Shown one piece after another: positions 10,823 through 20,739 of a stretch of 64,000 nt of DNA. Numbering within the stretch: position 1 is the stretch's first letter; every line of letters begins with the position of its first letter. The position numbers and the translations under genes were made by a program. The stretch is from positions 1 through 64,000 of the forward strand of contig JAKTTT010000052.1 of assembly GCA_030581615.1 (NCBI GenBank), in the 5' to 3' direction. The notes below the pieces were generated by a model that worked only from the letters and a program-made list of their open reading frames with translations, made no database searches and was not told where the DNA came from. This DNA comes from Alloascoidea africana. Lineage: Eukaryota; Ascomycota; Alloascoideomycetes; Alloascoideales; Alloascoideaceae.

Positions 10823-12653
10823 TCACTCTACTTCTCCCTCAATTAAGCTGAACAGGGCCCACAATACACGAGGAGCATCCATAGACAAACCATTATGGAA
10901 AAATTCGCTCGTTATCCATCTTCTTATGCCTCCGATATGCTTTGCAGCCTCACCTGTTAACTCAAAGTCGACATATTGATCCTCAGCGTAGGTAGCAGCC
11001 ACAACAGGAACAACGATATTCTCTGGATGATTTGAGTAATACTCTCTATTTGTGAGCTTTTCTAGTTGTTCCACGTTATACAACTGTGACCAATCGCTGT
11101 ATTGCGCGAGGTATTCTGCAACATCTTTGAAACGACGTAGTTCGGGATAGTCCTCAAACATTGATTTGTAAATCATCTCGCCGGTAAAATAAATGAGGCT
11201 TTCCGAGTTTTCTGTTTTTGACATTTCGGGATAGTTGAACTGCTTCATCTCGGGATCGGTTGCGCGAAGCCGATCAGCTGACCAGTTGCTAACTGTACCA
11301 TTTTCACAGTAAATCGCTTCGTGGAGCACAGCATAAATGACATTTGTATCGAATGATTGCTCTGACTGTATCTGATTCAAAATAAAATAACTCGGTCTTC
11401 CGTATGTCTCCAAATCGTAATAAAATCGTTGGACAATGTGATGAACAGCATCCACTCCTCCTTGTCTTCCGAATTCAATTCCTAGCTGCTGAAATCTTTC
11501 AACAGAGAGGGTTCCGTTGTTAGGCGTCAGAACCTCATTTTTCGAAAGATAATCCAAAATAGCTCGAGTTTTGGGAATATCTTGGGGAAATTTGTTATAG
11601 TACTTGATGTTTCTCTCTTTGGTCCTTGCATACGTAGCATGGTAGACTTGATCGGGGGTTTTCAACAATGGAGGAATTCCTCCTGTAATTAAGACTTGCT
11701 TCAAAGATTTTGGACTATAAATGTGTGTTAGTTTTGGCAATTGTTTTGTGGTTAAGGCTTACTCACAAAAAGGACAAATATGTAACGGAGCAAAATCCTC
11801 CAAATGATTGTCCCAAAAGAGACCATCTTTTATCCTCTGCATCCCGTAAAAGAATCTTTCGAATCTCTTCGCAGTCTCTCACTATTGCATCCTGTTAGCA
11901 GTCAAGATTTTGTCTTCCAAATACTAAATGTGCTTGCCTATGTTATCAGCTCGAAAATGAAGCAAATATTCGGCCTGTTCCTCAACTGTTTCTGTTTCAT
12001 GGTCAATGTTAGCGCCGTTCCTCTTGTTGTTAGTGCCAAAAACATACTAAAGGATTCCAAGCACTTGGCATCTACTGGTGTGCTATATCCAGTGCCGCGT
12101 TGATCAAGATAAAAAACTTGAAAGCCACGATCCAAGAGGAACTTTGTCCGAGGGGAAGAATACAGCGAAGGAGAGCCTGTACTCAATAGTTATTGTCAGT
12201 AAAAGAAGTAATTTGTCAAAGTTGAGCATCTTACATTGGAACCCTGGGCCTCCTTGAAGATAGGTTATGATATCTACGCAACCCCAAAAAAGTTAGACAT
12301 TTTGAGAAAAGGGTATCAAATGACGATCTAAATCGCTTACTTGGCTGGTTAAAAGCGCCGGGTGTCTTTCTTGTCACAAGCGTTCCAACAACATTGATTT
12401 TCGGTCCATCACGCTTGCTGTAGTTCAAAGGAAGTTGGAATTGCAACGTTGATACGCTTATGTCTAGATCAGTCAATGTTAATGTCAACAACTCATAAAC
12501 GGCTTCAAGACTCCTCGTAAAGCTTGATTCAGGGCTATCAGTGTCAAATGTTCTTAATAACTGGTCATAATGATCGTTACCCTTGATTTCATAAGAATCG
12601 AGTTCTTTATACAGGTTGCCCTCTGCTCCAATGGGCTGTGCTGTTGTTGTCAT
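10823..12653 (-). CDS. Proline iminopeptidase-like alpha/beta hydrolase, six exons
   Basis: Minus-strand exons 12653-12341, 12273-12235, 12176-12048, 11991-11938, 11881-11767 and 11714-10823 give 513 residues in one frame. This is a fungal prolyl aminopeptidase (S33), which removes N-terminal proline. The oxyanion motif LQGGPGF is encoded by exon 2, LDQRGTG by exon 3, the nucleophile elbow GQSFGG by exon 5, and the late Asp/His region (YAEDQYVDF, then FFHNGL) by exon 6. Introns are 67, 58, 56, 56 and 52 nt. The fourth starts with GC rather than GT, and using it restores DNIVRDCEEIR exactly. Read without splicing, the gene looks frameshifted, but every apparent break is an intron. An in-frame ATG at 12866 would add a 71-residue leader with no acidic residues. 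Confidence 0.88.
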
Positions 12654-13261
12654 TCTTCCCAATGGCGATGATCTTGAGGAAAGTGCTGGGCTACAGTTTT
12701 TGGTGTTGAGTGGGCGGTTTGGATGGAAGTGGCCAGCACCCAGGGACTTTGAACAAGGACGAATACACAGCGGAAATTTCGCTGAGGGTCTCTTCCACAA
12801 AGACAGTAATAATGAACAATTGCGAGACAGATGTGAGTTATGCCAACCTCGACCACGTATCTGCATTAGCTAAAATCAGAGCTCGCACACCAGAGTATTT
12901 GGAGTTGGGGGAAGAGTTCAGGGGGTGAATTCCGCGCGATCTGTTGTGCCAGTCTTAACTCCATCACTGTGAAACTGAACTGGGTGAAATTAAATTCAGA
13001 ACAGCGTTTTCTCCAACGGCTTGAGGCTTGCGATTGCAAATGGAAAATTCTCTTGTTCATAGAGATGCTATAGATCAGCTACGACATGCTACATGGCAAA
13101 TTACTTTTGGACATTTGGATCGGGTATGAGTTCTTGGAAGGAAATTAATGGCAACTAAATAAATTTCATTTTTTCAACCAAACAGTTTTATTCATAAAAG
13201 TACAATCTGATTTCCACCCAATTCTAGAAAAAAAGATATGCAAGTAGATTCGTTATCCCTC
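12654..13261. other. Intergenic / possible alternative leader of the peptidase
   Basis: Of this 608-bp stretch, 12654-12866 is in frame with the peptidase and could encode an N-terminal extension. The rest shows no motif. The 3' end of the adjacent microprotein gene lies at 13262. Confidence 0.5.
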
Positions 13262-13538
13262 CTAGTTCCTGTAGTGAGATTTCGAGCTTGGTCCTTTTAG
13301 GAGTATTGTAGGTGGCAGACTGGGAGTATTAACATCGACATGCGACGATTGACCTATGTTGATCAGATTAGCCAGAGAAACATCATTAATACAAATTGTT
13401 TGGCAAAAGCATACCTGGAGCAGGAAGCCGTATTCCGATTGGTGTAGAAGATCTGGTTGAGGATATACTACTGGCAGTACTTTCAGCGGAGCTTGATCTG
13501 CTCATCGCGGAGGATTCGATGTCGTACTGTGAGGACAT
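13262..13538 (-). CDS. Two-exon microprotein, 71 aa, unknown
   Basis: Exon 1 (13538-13415) and exon 2 (13353-13262) join into a 71-residue frame. The intron (13414-13354, 61 nt) has GTATGC at its 5' end, GCTAAT before the 3' end and CATAG at the acceptor. The product is Ser-rich at the N-terminus (SRSSSAESTASSISSTRSS), then TPIGIRLPAPG, and ends in a proline-rich basic tail (LPPTILLKGPSSKSHYRN). I do not recognise a family. It probably is intrinsically disordered and phosphorylated. The good splice signals and the preserved frame across the junction support a real gene. Transcript evidence is lacking. It lies upstream of the peptidase gene on the same strand. Confidence 0.55.
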
Positions 13539-16500
13539 TGTATATGCTGTGAAGGAGATAATGTTCAAGTGAAAATAAAGCTGAAAGGGCTATTTAAGTA
13601 TTAACAAGAGAAGTGAGAAAAAGAAAGATTTTTTTTTTGAGTCATCCTCATCCGGCTGCATATATTAGATTCGGCAACGTAATGCCATCTCTAGAGTCAG
13701 TTTCATACATTATTTAGCCAACTTGTCTCTGAATGGCTCAACGTGTCGCCGGTGACGTTTTACCATGCAGCATGTTTCTAAATTTTACAGTAGATGCGTG
13801 TTATTATCAACCAGAACGTTTTTGAAGTGCATTGATTCAATAACCCTTTTGCGTGATTGTTGGCAGTGGATGAGTGTTTGGTAAACGTGGTAGCAAACTG
13901 CAAACCTTAAAGAGTGACAGCTCAAACTGTAATAGAAAACTTTTCTCGTCACTATTGAAATATTCTTGGGCGAGTGAAAAAACTAAGGAAGAATTTTAGT
14001 GGGTTCCAGGATCACTCTGTAATTGAGCACTGTTTCTGTTTTTAGAAGTTTCCGTAGGCTTGATCACACAGTATCTGCCTCAAGATCTACCAGTACAGAA
14101 TCTGATGGGATTCGCTTAGCTTTGCATAATCGCAGAGAAGGATGGATAGGATACGCTCATGAAGCGCATAGCCCACAACGTGGGCTAAATGATTTCACAC
14201 AAGAACAGTCTTCGCTTGCCAAGTTTAGTCCAAATCTGAGTTTGGCCCTTCGTAAATGCTTTTGAAAAGTGTTGATCATGATCTCAGTTGTAGAAATAAC
14301 TAATTTAGTAAAAGAATAAAGTCCATAATTCCAGGGGCAGGGTTTTAATCGTCTTTTGCTCTAAGCAGACGAACACATTCCATTTGATAAAACGTGTTGG
14401 TAATGACGGAAGCGGCTATTCTCCAGCAGAAGAAGATGCAATGCGCAGTCGAGTAGACTTCATTAGAGGGAATTTCAGTACTGTGGACACTTCTTCGTTA
14501 TCTACTCTACGAACCGTGGTACTGACGAGCTTTTGGAAAAAGTGTAGATAATTACAATGCTCTCGGTAAAAGGACAATAGAAAATGGAACGAAAGAACCA
14601 CTTACAAGTGATGAATGTTTCCAAAGCATTCGAGGCCAGGAATTGCTGATACTGACAATCTTAGAAACTAAGTAGATTCCTTTTTTTTATAAAATGCTGT
14701 AGAATCCATACCCTGGAACTCAAACGCTTCGTTTTTAGAGGTTGTTATTTGGCTCTCAATCCGAGACCTAGGTCTAAGATGTTTAGAAATCCCATCGGTC
14801 ACCATCCTTGTAGAATGAAAGTGTATTGAGGACTGTTGTAAACAGCTTAGAGGACGAAAAGTTGCACACAATAAGAGTATCCACTTGATGTTGGTAGACA
14901 CTGAATTCGTAACTTTTGTTTCATCCCAGGGTTTAAAGAATGGCTTTCGAAATTCTACCTGCAAGCAGAACCTATCATATTATTGAATAAAATCAGAAAA
15001 CCAAGAAGAGTTCAACGGTTTTCATCAAGCGCTAAATAGCCTGGATTTTAAATAGCATCGGTCGAATTAGAAGCTAATTCAAAGCTAGATAACAAACAGG
15101 GCTGTTGATTGATTCCAACTGATAAAGGGCAGAAATCCTTTCTGTGAGGTAAAAAGCGCACATAATGGGGGAAAACTCTTAACCTATTTTCTGTGTTCTT
15201 GACATATTTTGTGTCATAGTTCTACTATCTAACATCATCATCACTCTTCTTTTCTATTAGTTGATATGGAAGCCAAGTCTTTGAAATACACGGAAATCGT
15301 CCATTGATACTGTTATCACTTGCTATTGACTGGAAGAAGAGTATTTTTCATCTTTTTGAACCGTAATTCTTTCCCATTGTGTTACAGCCGGCTGTTAGAA
15401 GCGTCTGTAAATCCTATTTTTTCAGTTATCCGAACGGTTTATCAAATTATTACATCTCGTTTAAAACTCTGCTATCATTCCGATAGTCATCGGATATGTC
15501 GTGTTTGCCTTGTAACTGATATGCATCATATATAGACTGAGTTTTGATGGAAAAGAAAAAGGCCCAATTTTTCTCTCCTACTCTTTACAAAGAGCATGGT
15601 GAATTGGCGGTACGTTTTAATTGAACCTTGGCTACAACAATAGAAATGTTGTAGACCCTTGAAGCTAGTGAAGAAAGCTTTTGTGCAACTCGTGATGAAC
15701 TGATTAATTTCAGTTTGTATAAATTTAGAGAATCCCTCATCTATTTCTTTCTTAAATTGCTGGTAAGCCCGTTTCTTATTCGGTTACAATGGTAGCTAAA
15801 TCTGGATTATTTTAATCACATTTCTCAAACTTTATGATTAGTTCTAGTTCCCTTTAGAAAGCTGGTGAAATAACCTTTGAAAAGCAATAGAATAGATTCG
15901 TATCAATTTACTTACATTCATTCCTCGGTTAGAGCAGAGTTGGCTCTTATTATTTTCTAAAAGGGAGGCCTAAGCCAAAAATTTACCTAAACACTCGGCG
16001 TACGGCATTACGTTTTTGTTTTGTAAAATGAAGAGATTTTTTTCAAATGCCGTTTGGGACCTCGGGATTCTATAGTTGATGAATAAAACATTGTATTCCC
16101 TTTCTGTTTAGTGTACACTTCTATAGTGTTACATGCGAAAACTTTTCACTCGTCTATTGAATCTCAATTCGTTTCTGTTCATTGCTGACAACGAACTTAG
16201 ACCAAAGTCCACTGGCTGTTCTACTTTTAAAGAGGGGTACACTGTCCATCATGTTAGGATAGGTTTTGAAAAATCATCAGACACTTTGTTGTTAATTGTA
16301 ATGAGAAATATATTTCAGGAATTCATTGTGGTTCGAGGCATAAATAGTAAGCGTTTGTATTGGTGGACTACTATGATTCAAACGTTTGTCACGGCATCTT
16401 CAGTGCAGCTAATTAATCCAGTTTCGATTATAATGCAAGATCTGAAGAAAAGCAGGAAAGATCTGCTATGGGAAGGAGTCATAATATTGAGAGTATAGTG

Positions 16501-18379
16501 GACCGGTAACTTTCACAAGTATGCCCATTTATGTATGTGTCACTGGAGAGATCAGATCTTGAGAATTGATCTTTTTTCCAATTTGACTTTTCGAATCTCG
16601 AATCTCCAAGAGCGAATTCGAACTTGCAATGTATACCTAGAGCAAGATAACCGAAAGCGAAACCGAACACTTTAGGACCGTGAAAGTGGGCAAAATTAAA
16701 TTGCGTAAGATTCCAGTTTTGGCAAAAGGCATCTCTGACCAGATGCGGGCTTCCCAGCTAAGCATTCTTATTAGATCCATAGTCCAGCCCCGAATCGTCC
16801 CTGCAGTGATAAACGCCGCACATTCCCGTATCTGGGAACAAACATGTGAAAAACCTGCTGTATAGTGAGGAGAATATATTAACAATCGAAAGATAAGTGC
16901 CAAAGCGTGCCTGGGACACACGAGCCGGTACGAACCAGCTGTCAAACACCAAATCGCAGCTCCTCGGCACCCAGGAAACTCATGATTAGACCTTCTTCCG
17001 CCTAAGGTACAGGCTAAATATATCCAGAAAAGCTGCCGCGCGTCACAGTCTTTAGAGCCACTAAGAAATCAATTAGAACAGGAGAGACCGGGCACTACAC
17101 CAAGCGTGGAAGCCTTTAAGGTTGATTGCATGCCATTGAAAGGGAAGTCAAGACAAGCAGTCACCATAAACCCAAGTCTCAAATCATGTGTTCCTGCTCT
17201 GTTCAGATGGAGAGTCGCTTATACTGTAGCTTAACCGTATGCTTGGGCCCGTGCTCTCTGTGTTCTCCTCAATTGTCAGATGGAGTTTAAGATAAACAAC
17301 TACAACCCAAAGCGCTACACCGAGATGTTCAACCAGTGGATAAAAGTACGAATACTTGTGACAGTAGGCCTAAGACTTTTCCATCAAAATTGATAGTGAA
17401 TTATTGCCTAGGACAATTGACTTGTTCTGAAAGAGTGTAAATCTTTGTATTGAAATTTTCTACAATTTGAAACTTGCCACTAAAACAAAGACACGAAATT
17501 TTTTTGGCAATTGCCATTACCCATTTCATATGTAGAGCAGCTTCAAGGATTTAGGCAAAGCATTGGGGAGATAGCATTGCATTCCAAAACCGCTGAGAAC
17601 CTGGTCTAGAATTTATCATTCACGTCTTAAAATGTTCAGCCACAATGTTATACTGAATCATAAAAGAGACAAAAACGAACGGAATGGGAAGAAATTGTCT
17701 AAAAACAACAATCAGTTTTCAATGTTCATGGTGAATGGTACATCTAAGTCGTGTGTGTCTGACTCTTTGGCCGTGGTTCTGGAGATAGAGTTTACCCAAC
17801 GGTCAACTGGCATGGTCCTAATTTTAATCATGCATCTTTCAGCGACGGTCTTGTTCAATTGCCGAGTAATTCTGAAAACTTTCCATCATCAACGGAGAAA
17901 AGGATACAGATACAGGCAACGAGACTTGCGATATCGGATAAGAAGGCAGACAGACGGTGAAAAGGTTCGCGGGGTCATTGGTATAGAGTTGTGAGACTGA
18001 CCAGGAAGAAAGGAAGGAGTGGGGACATTCCTCCTCCACTTACTGCTCCTCTCTGAATAAAAACAAAAGCAGCAAAAGAAAAGGACAAAAAAAATGTTAG
18101 TCTGTCAAGTGTGTGGGTAAAAGCGAAGCGGTTAATCGAATCCTGCAAAGCAAAGAGATGCGCATTTCCTAATTTAAAACCAGAACTTTCTGCTTCAGGA
18201 AACTGACAGTATTTACAACATCTTTCGGTCTCAGACCGGTCTTCTCCTCGCGGCTCTTTTTTGCAACATCAAGATAACAAGCAAAACAAAAATGCGTTTA
18301 ATCCTATTGGCAGTGGACGACAGTTAACAGCTGCGGAAGAGCTTTCGATATGTTTGGAAAACGTTTTAGTGCTTGACGC
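13539..18379. other. Gene desert, about 4.8 kb
   Basis: No frame over 121 codons, and none with a known motif. The longest (16133-16498 plus, 17632-17994 plus) lack family signatures and conserved-looking patterns. A short palindrome occurs near 14168-14184 (AGCCCACAACGTGGGCT). One 37-residue frame at 17280 has unusually biased codons and is listed separately. Confidence 0.5.
17280..17393 (+). other. Short codon-biased ORF, possible exon
   Basis: ATG at 17280 opens MEFKINNYNPKRYTEMFNQ and continues to WIK. Up to that point all five Asn codons are AAC, both Tyr are TAC, both Thr and Phe choices include ACC and TTC, and Lys is AAG in two of four. This is the bias expected of a well-expressed yeast exon and is unlike the surrounding DNA. 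A 5' splice-like GTACGA follows the WIK codons (17346). Using the acceptor CCTAG near 17412 would add about ten residues. I recognise no family, and the exon structure is uncertain. Confidence 0.3.
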
Positions 18380-18514
18380 ATGTTGGCAAGCATCTACTAC
18401 TGTATTGTCCTTGGCATTAGCACAACGATTGCTGGAACCTTTGCCGATGGTTTGAAGACCTTGTCAAATAAAGTCTTCAATATTGGCAGAGCTGTCACAG
18501 ACCCTGCCTTTTGA
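18380..18514 (+). CDS. Candidate 44-aa secreted or membrane micropeptide
   Basis: ATG at 18380 to TGA at 18512-18514. Residues 1-22 form a hydrophobic signal-like segment (MLASIYYCIVLGISTTIAG then TFA). The remaining 22 residues (DGLKTLSNKVFNIGRAV then TDPAF) alternate hydrophobic and polar or basic residues in an amphipathic pattern. Codons are largely yeast-preferred (GGT, TTG, AAG, ACC, GTC, GCT). It could be a secreted peptide or a single-pass micropeptide. The function is unknown and the call rests on composition only. Confidence 0.35.
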   Translation: MLASIYYCIVLGISTTIAGTFADGLKTLSNKVFNIGRAVTDPAF

Positions 18515-19371
18515 CAATGCCTGATGATAGATGTTGTAAACCCATCATCAAACTGCAAGGAGTGTTTAATGTGCTCATTTCCACTAATCCTAGATAGGAT
18601 AGTTCACTTAAACAGACGACATCTGTACGGCCCATGTTTTCATTTCACAAACCACAAATAGACACAAGTTCTGGTCTGATGCTTCCAAACAGGAAATGAA
18701 GCAATAAGCAATGGCATCGTGACAAGAAAAGCAAAACCTATCTATTCCCTAAAGTGGAAGTTGAATGGTAATGCAAAATGTCTATTTTTTAGGTGACACA
18801 AGCAGAATATAGGCAAAGAGCAGCCCAAGTAACTTGGATAAAACATAGGCAAACGAGATCTGGGCCCAGTCCTCATCATGGTCAAACAAAGTTACATTTT
18901 CTATCTCTTATAACCAAGATTGTCTATTTTTGCCACTGATTTTTTCACTGAAATATTCTTGTTTTGATCGTATATACATTTCTATAGCTAGACTGGAACT
19001 TCTTCAAAAGGAAGTAAAAAAAAAAGAGTTCCATAATCCATAGAGCGAAATTGTCATAAGAGTGAACAATGAAATACAAGCCGATTAATTTAAACAAGAG
19101 ACTATATGATAAATGAACCTAACCACCACTGATAACAAGCAAATACCTTTTGGCAAATCAGACAAATAAAAATATTATAAAATCGTAGATAAATAAAGTA
19201 TAACTATCACCACCAGGTTTCCGATTAGTTACATTAAAACCCATTTCCCACCATTTGGGCCAGTATTATTAAAAGACCAGGGATAGCAGAATGTAGCAAG
19301 TAAAAGTACATTTGGGCCAGCGCCAGCACCAGCTAGATTATAGAAAGAGGATTCCTACTCCACCGGATAGA
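18515..19371. other. Intergenic downstream of the zinc-finger gene
   Basis: About 0.86 kb without an open frame of note. It contains short A-tracts (for example near 19016-19025). No repeat or RNA gene is recognised. Confidence 0.5.
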
Positions 19372-20739
19372 TCACTGACAGCTTTTTTCAATTGATAATC
19401 CCTTGCATCTTTTATTTGGGTCCGAAGTGAGAATATGGTTTTCCAGCCAATCTTCGCCAGTACTCCTTCGTCCACAATGCGCGCATGTACCTTCATGCCC
19501 CAGTTTAGAATTCAGATTCTTGTATCGGTTCACGATTTTGTCGTAATCGAATCGAAAGTGCGTGTGCAAGAGGTGCTTCTTGAAATCGTACTTGCGATTA
19601 AACTGTCCTCTCTTATGTCGGCAAAGATGTCGGGGGAAAGGACATCTAAACCGGCCGTTTGTCTCATGCGTTCTCATGTGTCTTGGCAAATCTCGGACAA
19701 GATACTCATGGCATACAGGGCACACATGGTTTTCAGGTTTGTCATGGAAGGCAGACTTTTTCTTTCCGGGCTTTCCTTGGGAAGGCTTTCCGATTCTTGC
19801 AGATTTCATCGGCGTAGACGGCAGGGAGGACGTTGGCTTTGCCCTCAGCTTTTTCATGTCTGGCTTTTCAGTGAAGGAGATGACAATCTTGTTTCCCTTT
19901 GCAACATCATCCATCATTTCTGGAGAAGAAGCTGGGGTTTCATTAATAGCGTGCTCAATGTCTTCAATGTTCAAATCTGTGGCATTAGGAGAGAGCATAG
20001 AATTGTGGGCGTCTGATGGTGAGGAGTATGAGGAATAGGAAGACATTCTTGAAAAGGTGGAGAAGACCGAGTTAGAGGACTCGGTTGAGCATGTAGACGA
20101 AGAACGCATTGGAATATTGTTTACAAGGAAAGAGTTTGGTGGCTGTGGTAACAGACCAGATTCAACTGTCTGCTCATTAATTTCTCGATCAATTTCATTA
20201 GAAATTAGTTCCTGTGGAGAGGAAATCATAGTTCTGTTTGCGTCTCCACTTGCTGGCATAAAAGGCTCATCATTTGAGGAAAAAATTGATGTGTTCAAAG
20301 TAATTGAGCATTGCTCCTCTAGCGTTTCCGGCATTATGGAATAATCATAAGAGGTGTTCAATTCACCAGAATAAAATTGGGGGCCATTTGGGAAAGCGAA
20401 TTGATCTAGCATATTGCCTGTTCCAGCCAGCATTGGCTCATACACATTGTGAAAGTGTTTAAACTGGGGTGCATTTTCAGCCAGGAGTTGATCCTGTTCA
20501 TTTTCAAACTGGTAAGTATCCAAAAGTCTCTTAGAGACGTTTAATGGAACAGAATGGTTAATTCCAGTAGAAGGAGCGTGATAAGGTGCCATCATGTTTA
20601 CGTTGTCTTCTCCGGTTGTAACTGGACAGGTTCTGTGTTGGTTATAAACGGAAAGTCCGTTATTCATTTTGTACTCGTTTCGGGTCTCAATGGCGACGTT
20701 GTCGTTCATATAGTACATTTGCTGAGCATACATGGACAT
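19372..20739 (-). CDS. C2H2 zinc-finger transcription factor, STP-like
   Basis: A 455-residue protein with an N-terminal 300 residues rich in Asn, Ser, Met and Gln (likely activation and regulatory region), a basic linker (about 300-335) and three zinc modules at the C-terminus. Finger 1 uses C340, C343, H354 and H358. Finger 2 has CPFPRHLC then RKYDFKKHLLHTHF. Finger 3 is CAHCG (C419, C422), H435 and C445, ending RCKGL. The arrangement, with an H/T-rich link and a terminal WxENHI...C module, matches the Stp1-Stp4 family of yeast, which controls amino-acid permease and related genes. An RME1-type factor is a less likely alternative. I see no clear Ssy5-processing motif at the N-terminus. The gene stands alone between two long gene-poor stretches. 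Confidence 0.7.
   Translation of the reverse strand: MSMYAQQMYYMNDNVAIETRNEYKMNNGLSVYNQHRTCPVTTGEDNVNMMAPYHAPSTGINHSVPLNVSKRLLDTYQFENEQDQLLAENAPQFKHFHNVYEPMLAGTGNMLDQFAFPNGPQFYSGELNTSYDYSIMPETLEEQCSITLNTSIFSSNDEPFMPASGDANRTMISSPQELISNEIDREINEQTVESGLLPQPPNSFLVNNIPMRSSSTCSTESSNSVFSTFSRMSSYSSYSSPSDAHNSMLSPNATDLNIEDIEHAINETPASSPEMMDDVAKGNKIVISFTEKPDMKKLRAKPTSSLPSTPMKSARIGKPSQGKPGKKKSAFHDKPENHVCPVCHEYLVRDLPRHMRTHETNGRFRCPFPRHLCRHKRGQFNRKYDFKKHLLHTHFRFDYDKIVNRYKNLNSKLGHEGTCAHCGRRSTGEDWLENHILTSDPNKRCKGLSIEKSCQ

Noticed and set aside
11882-12050. Apparent frameshifts and stops in the peptidase gene
   Set aside because: All are explained by introns at 11882-11937 and 11992-12047 that restore the conserved frame; the gene is intact.
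16133-16498. 121-codon plus-strand frame in the desert
   Set aside because: No motif, no codon bias and no promoter signal; kept out of the gene list.
17632-17994. 120-codon plus-strand frame
   Set aside because: Low-information composition, no family, overlapping frame on the other strand.
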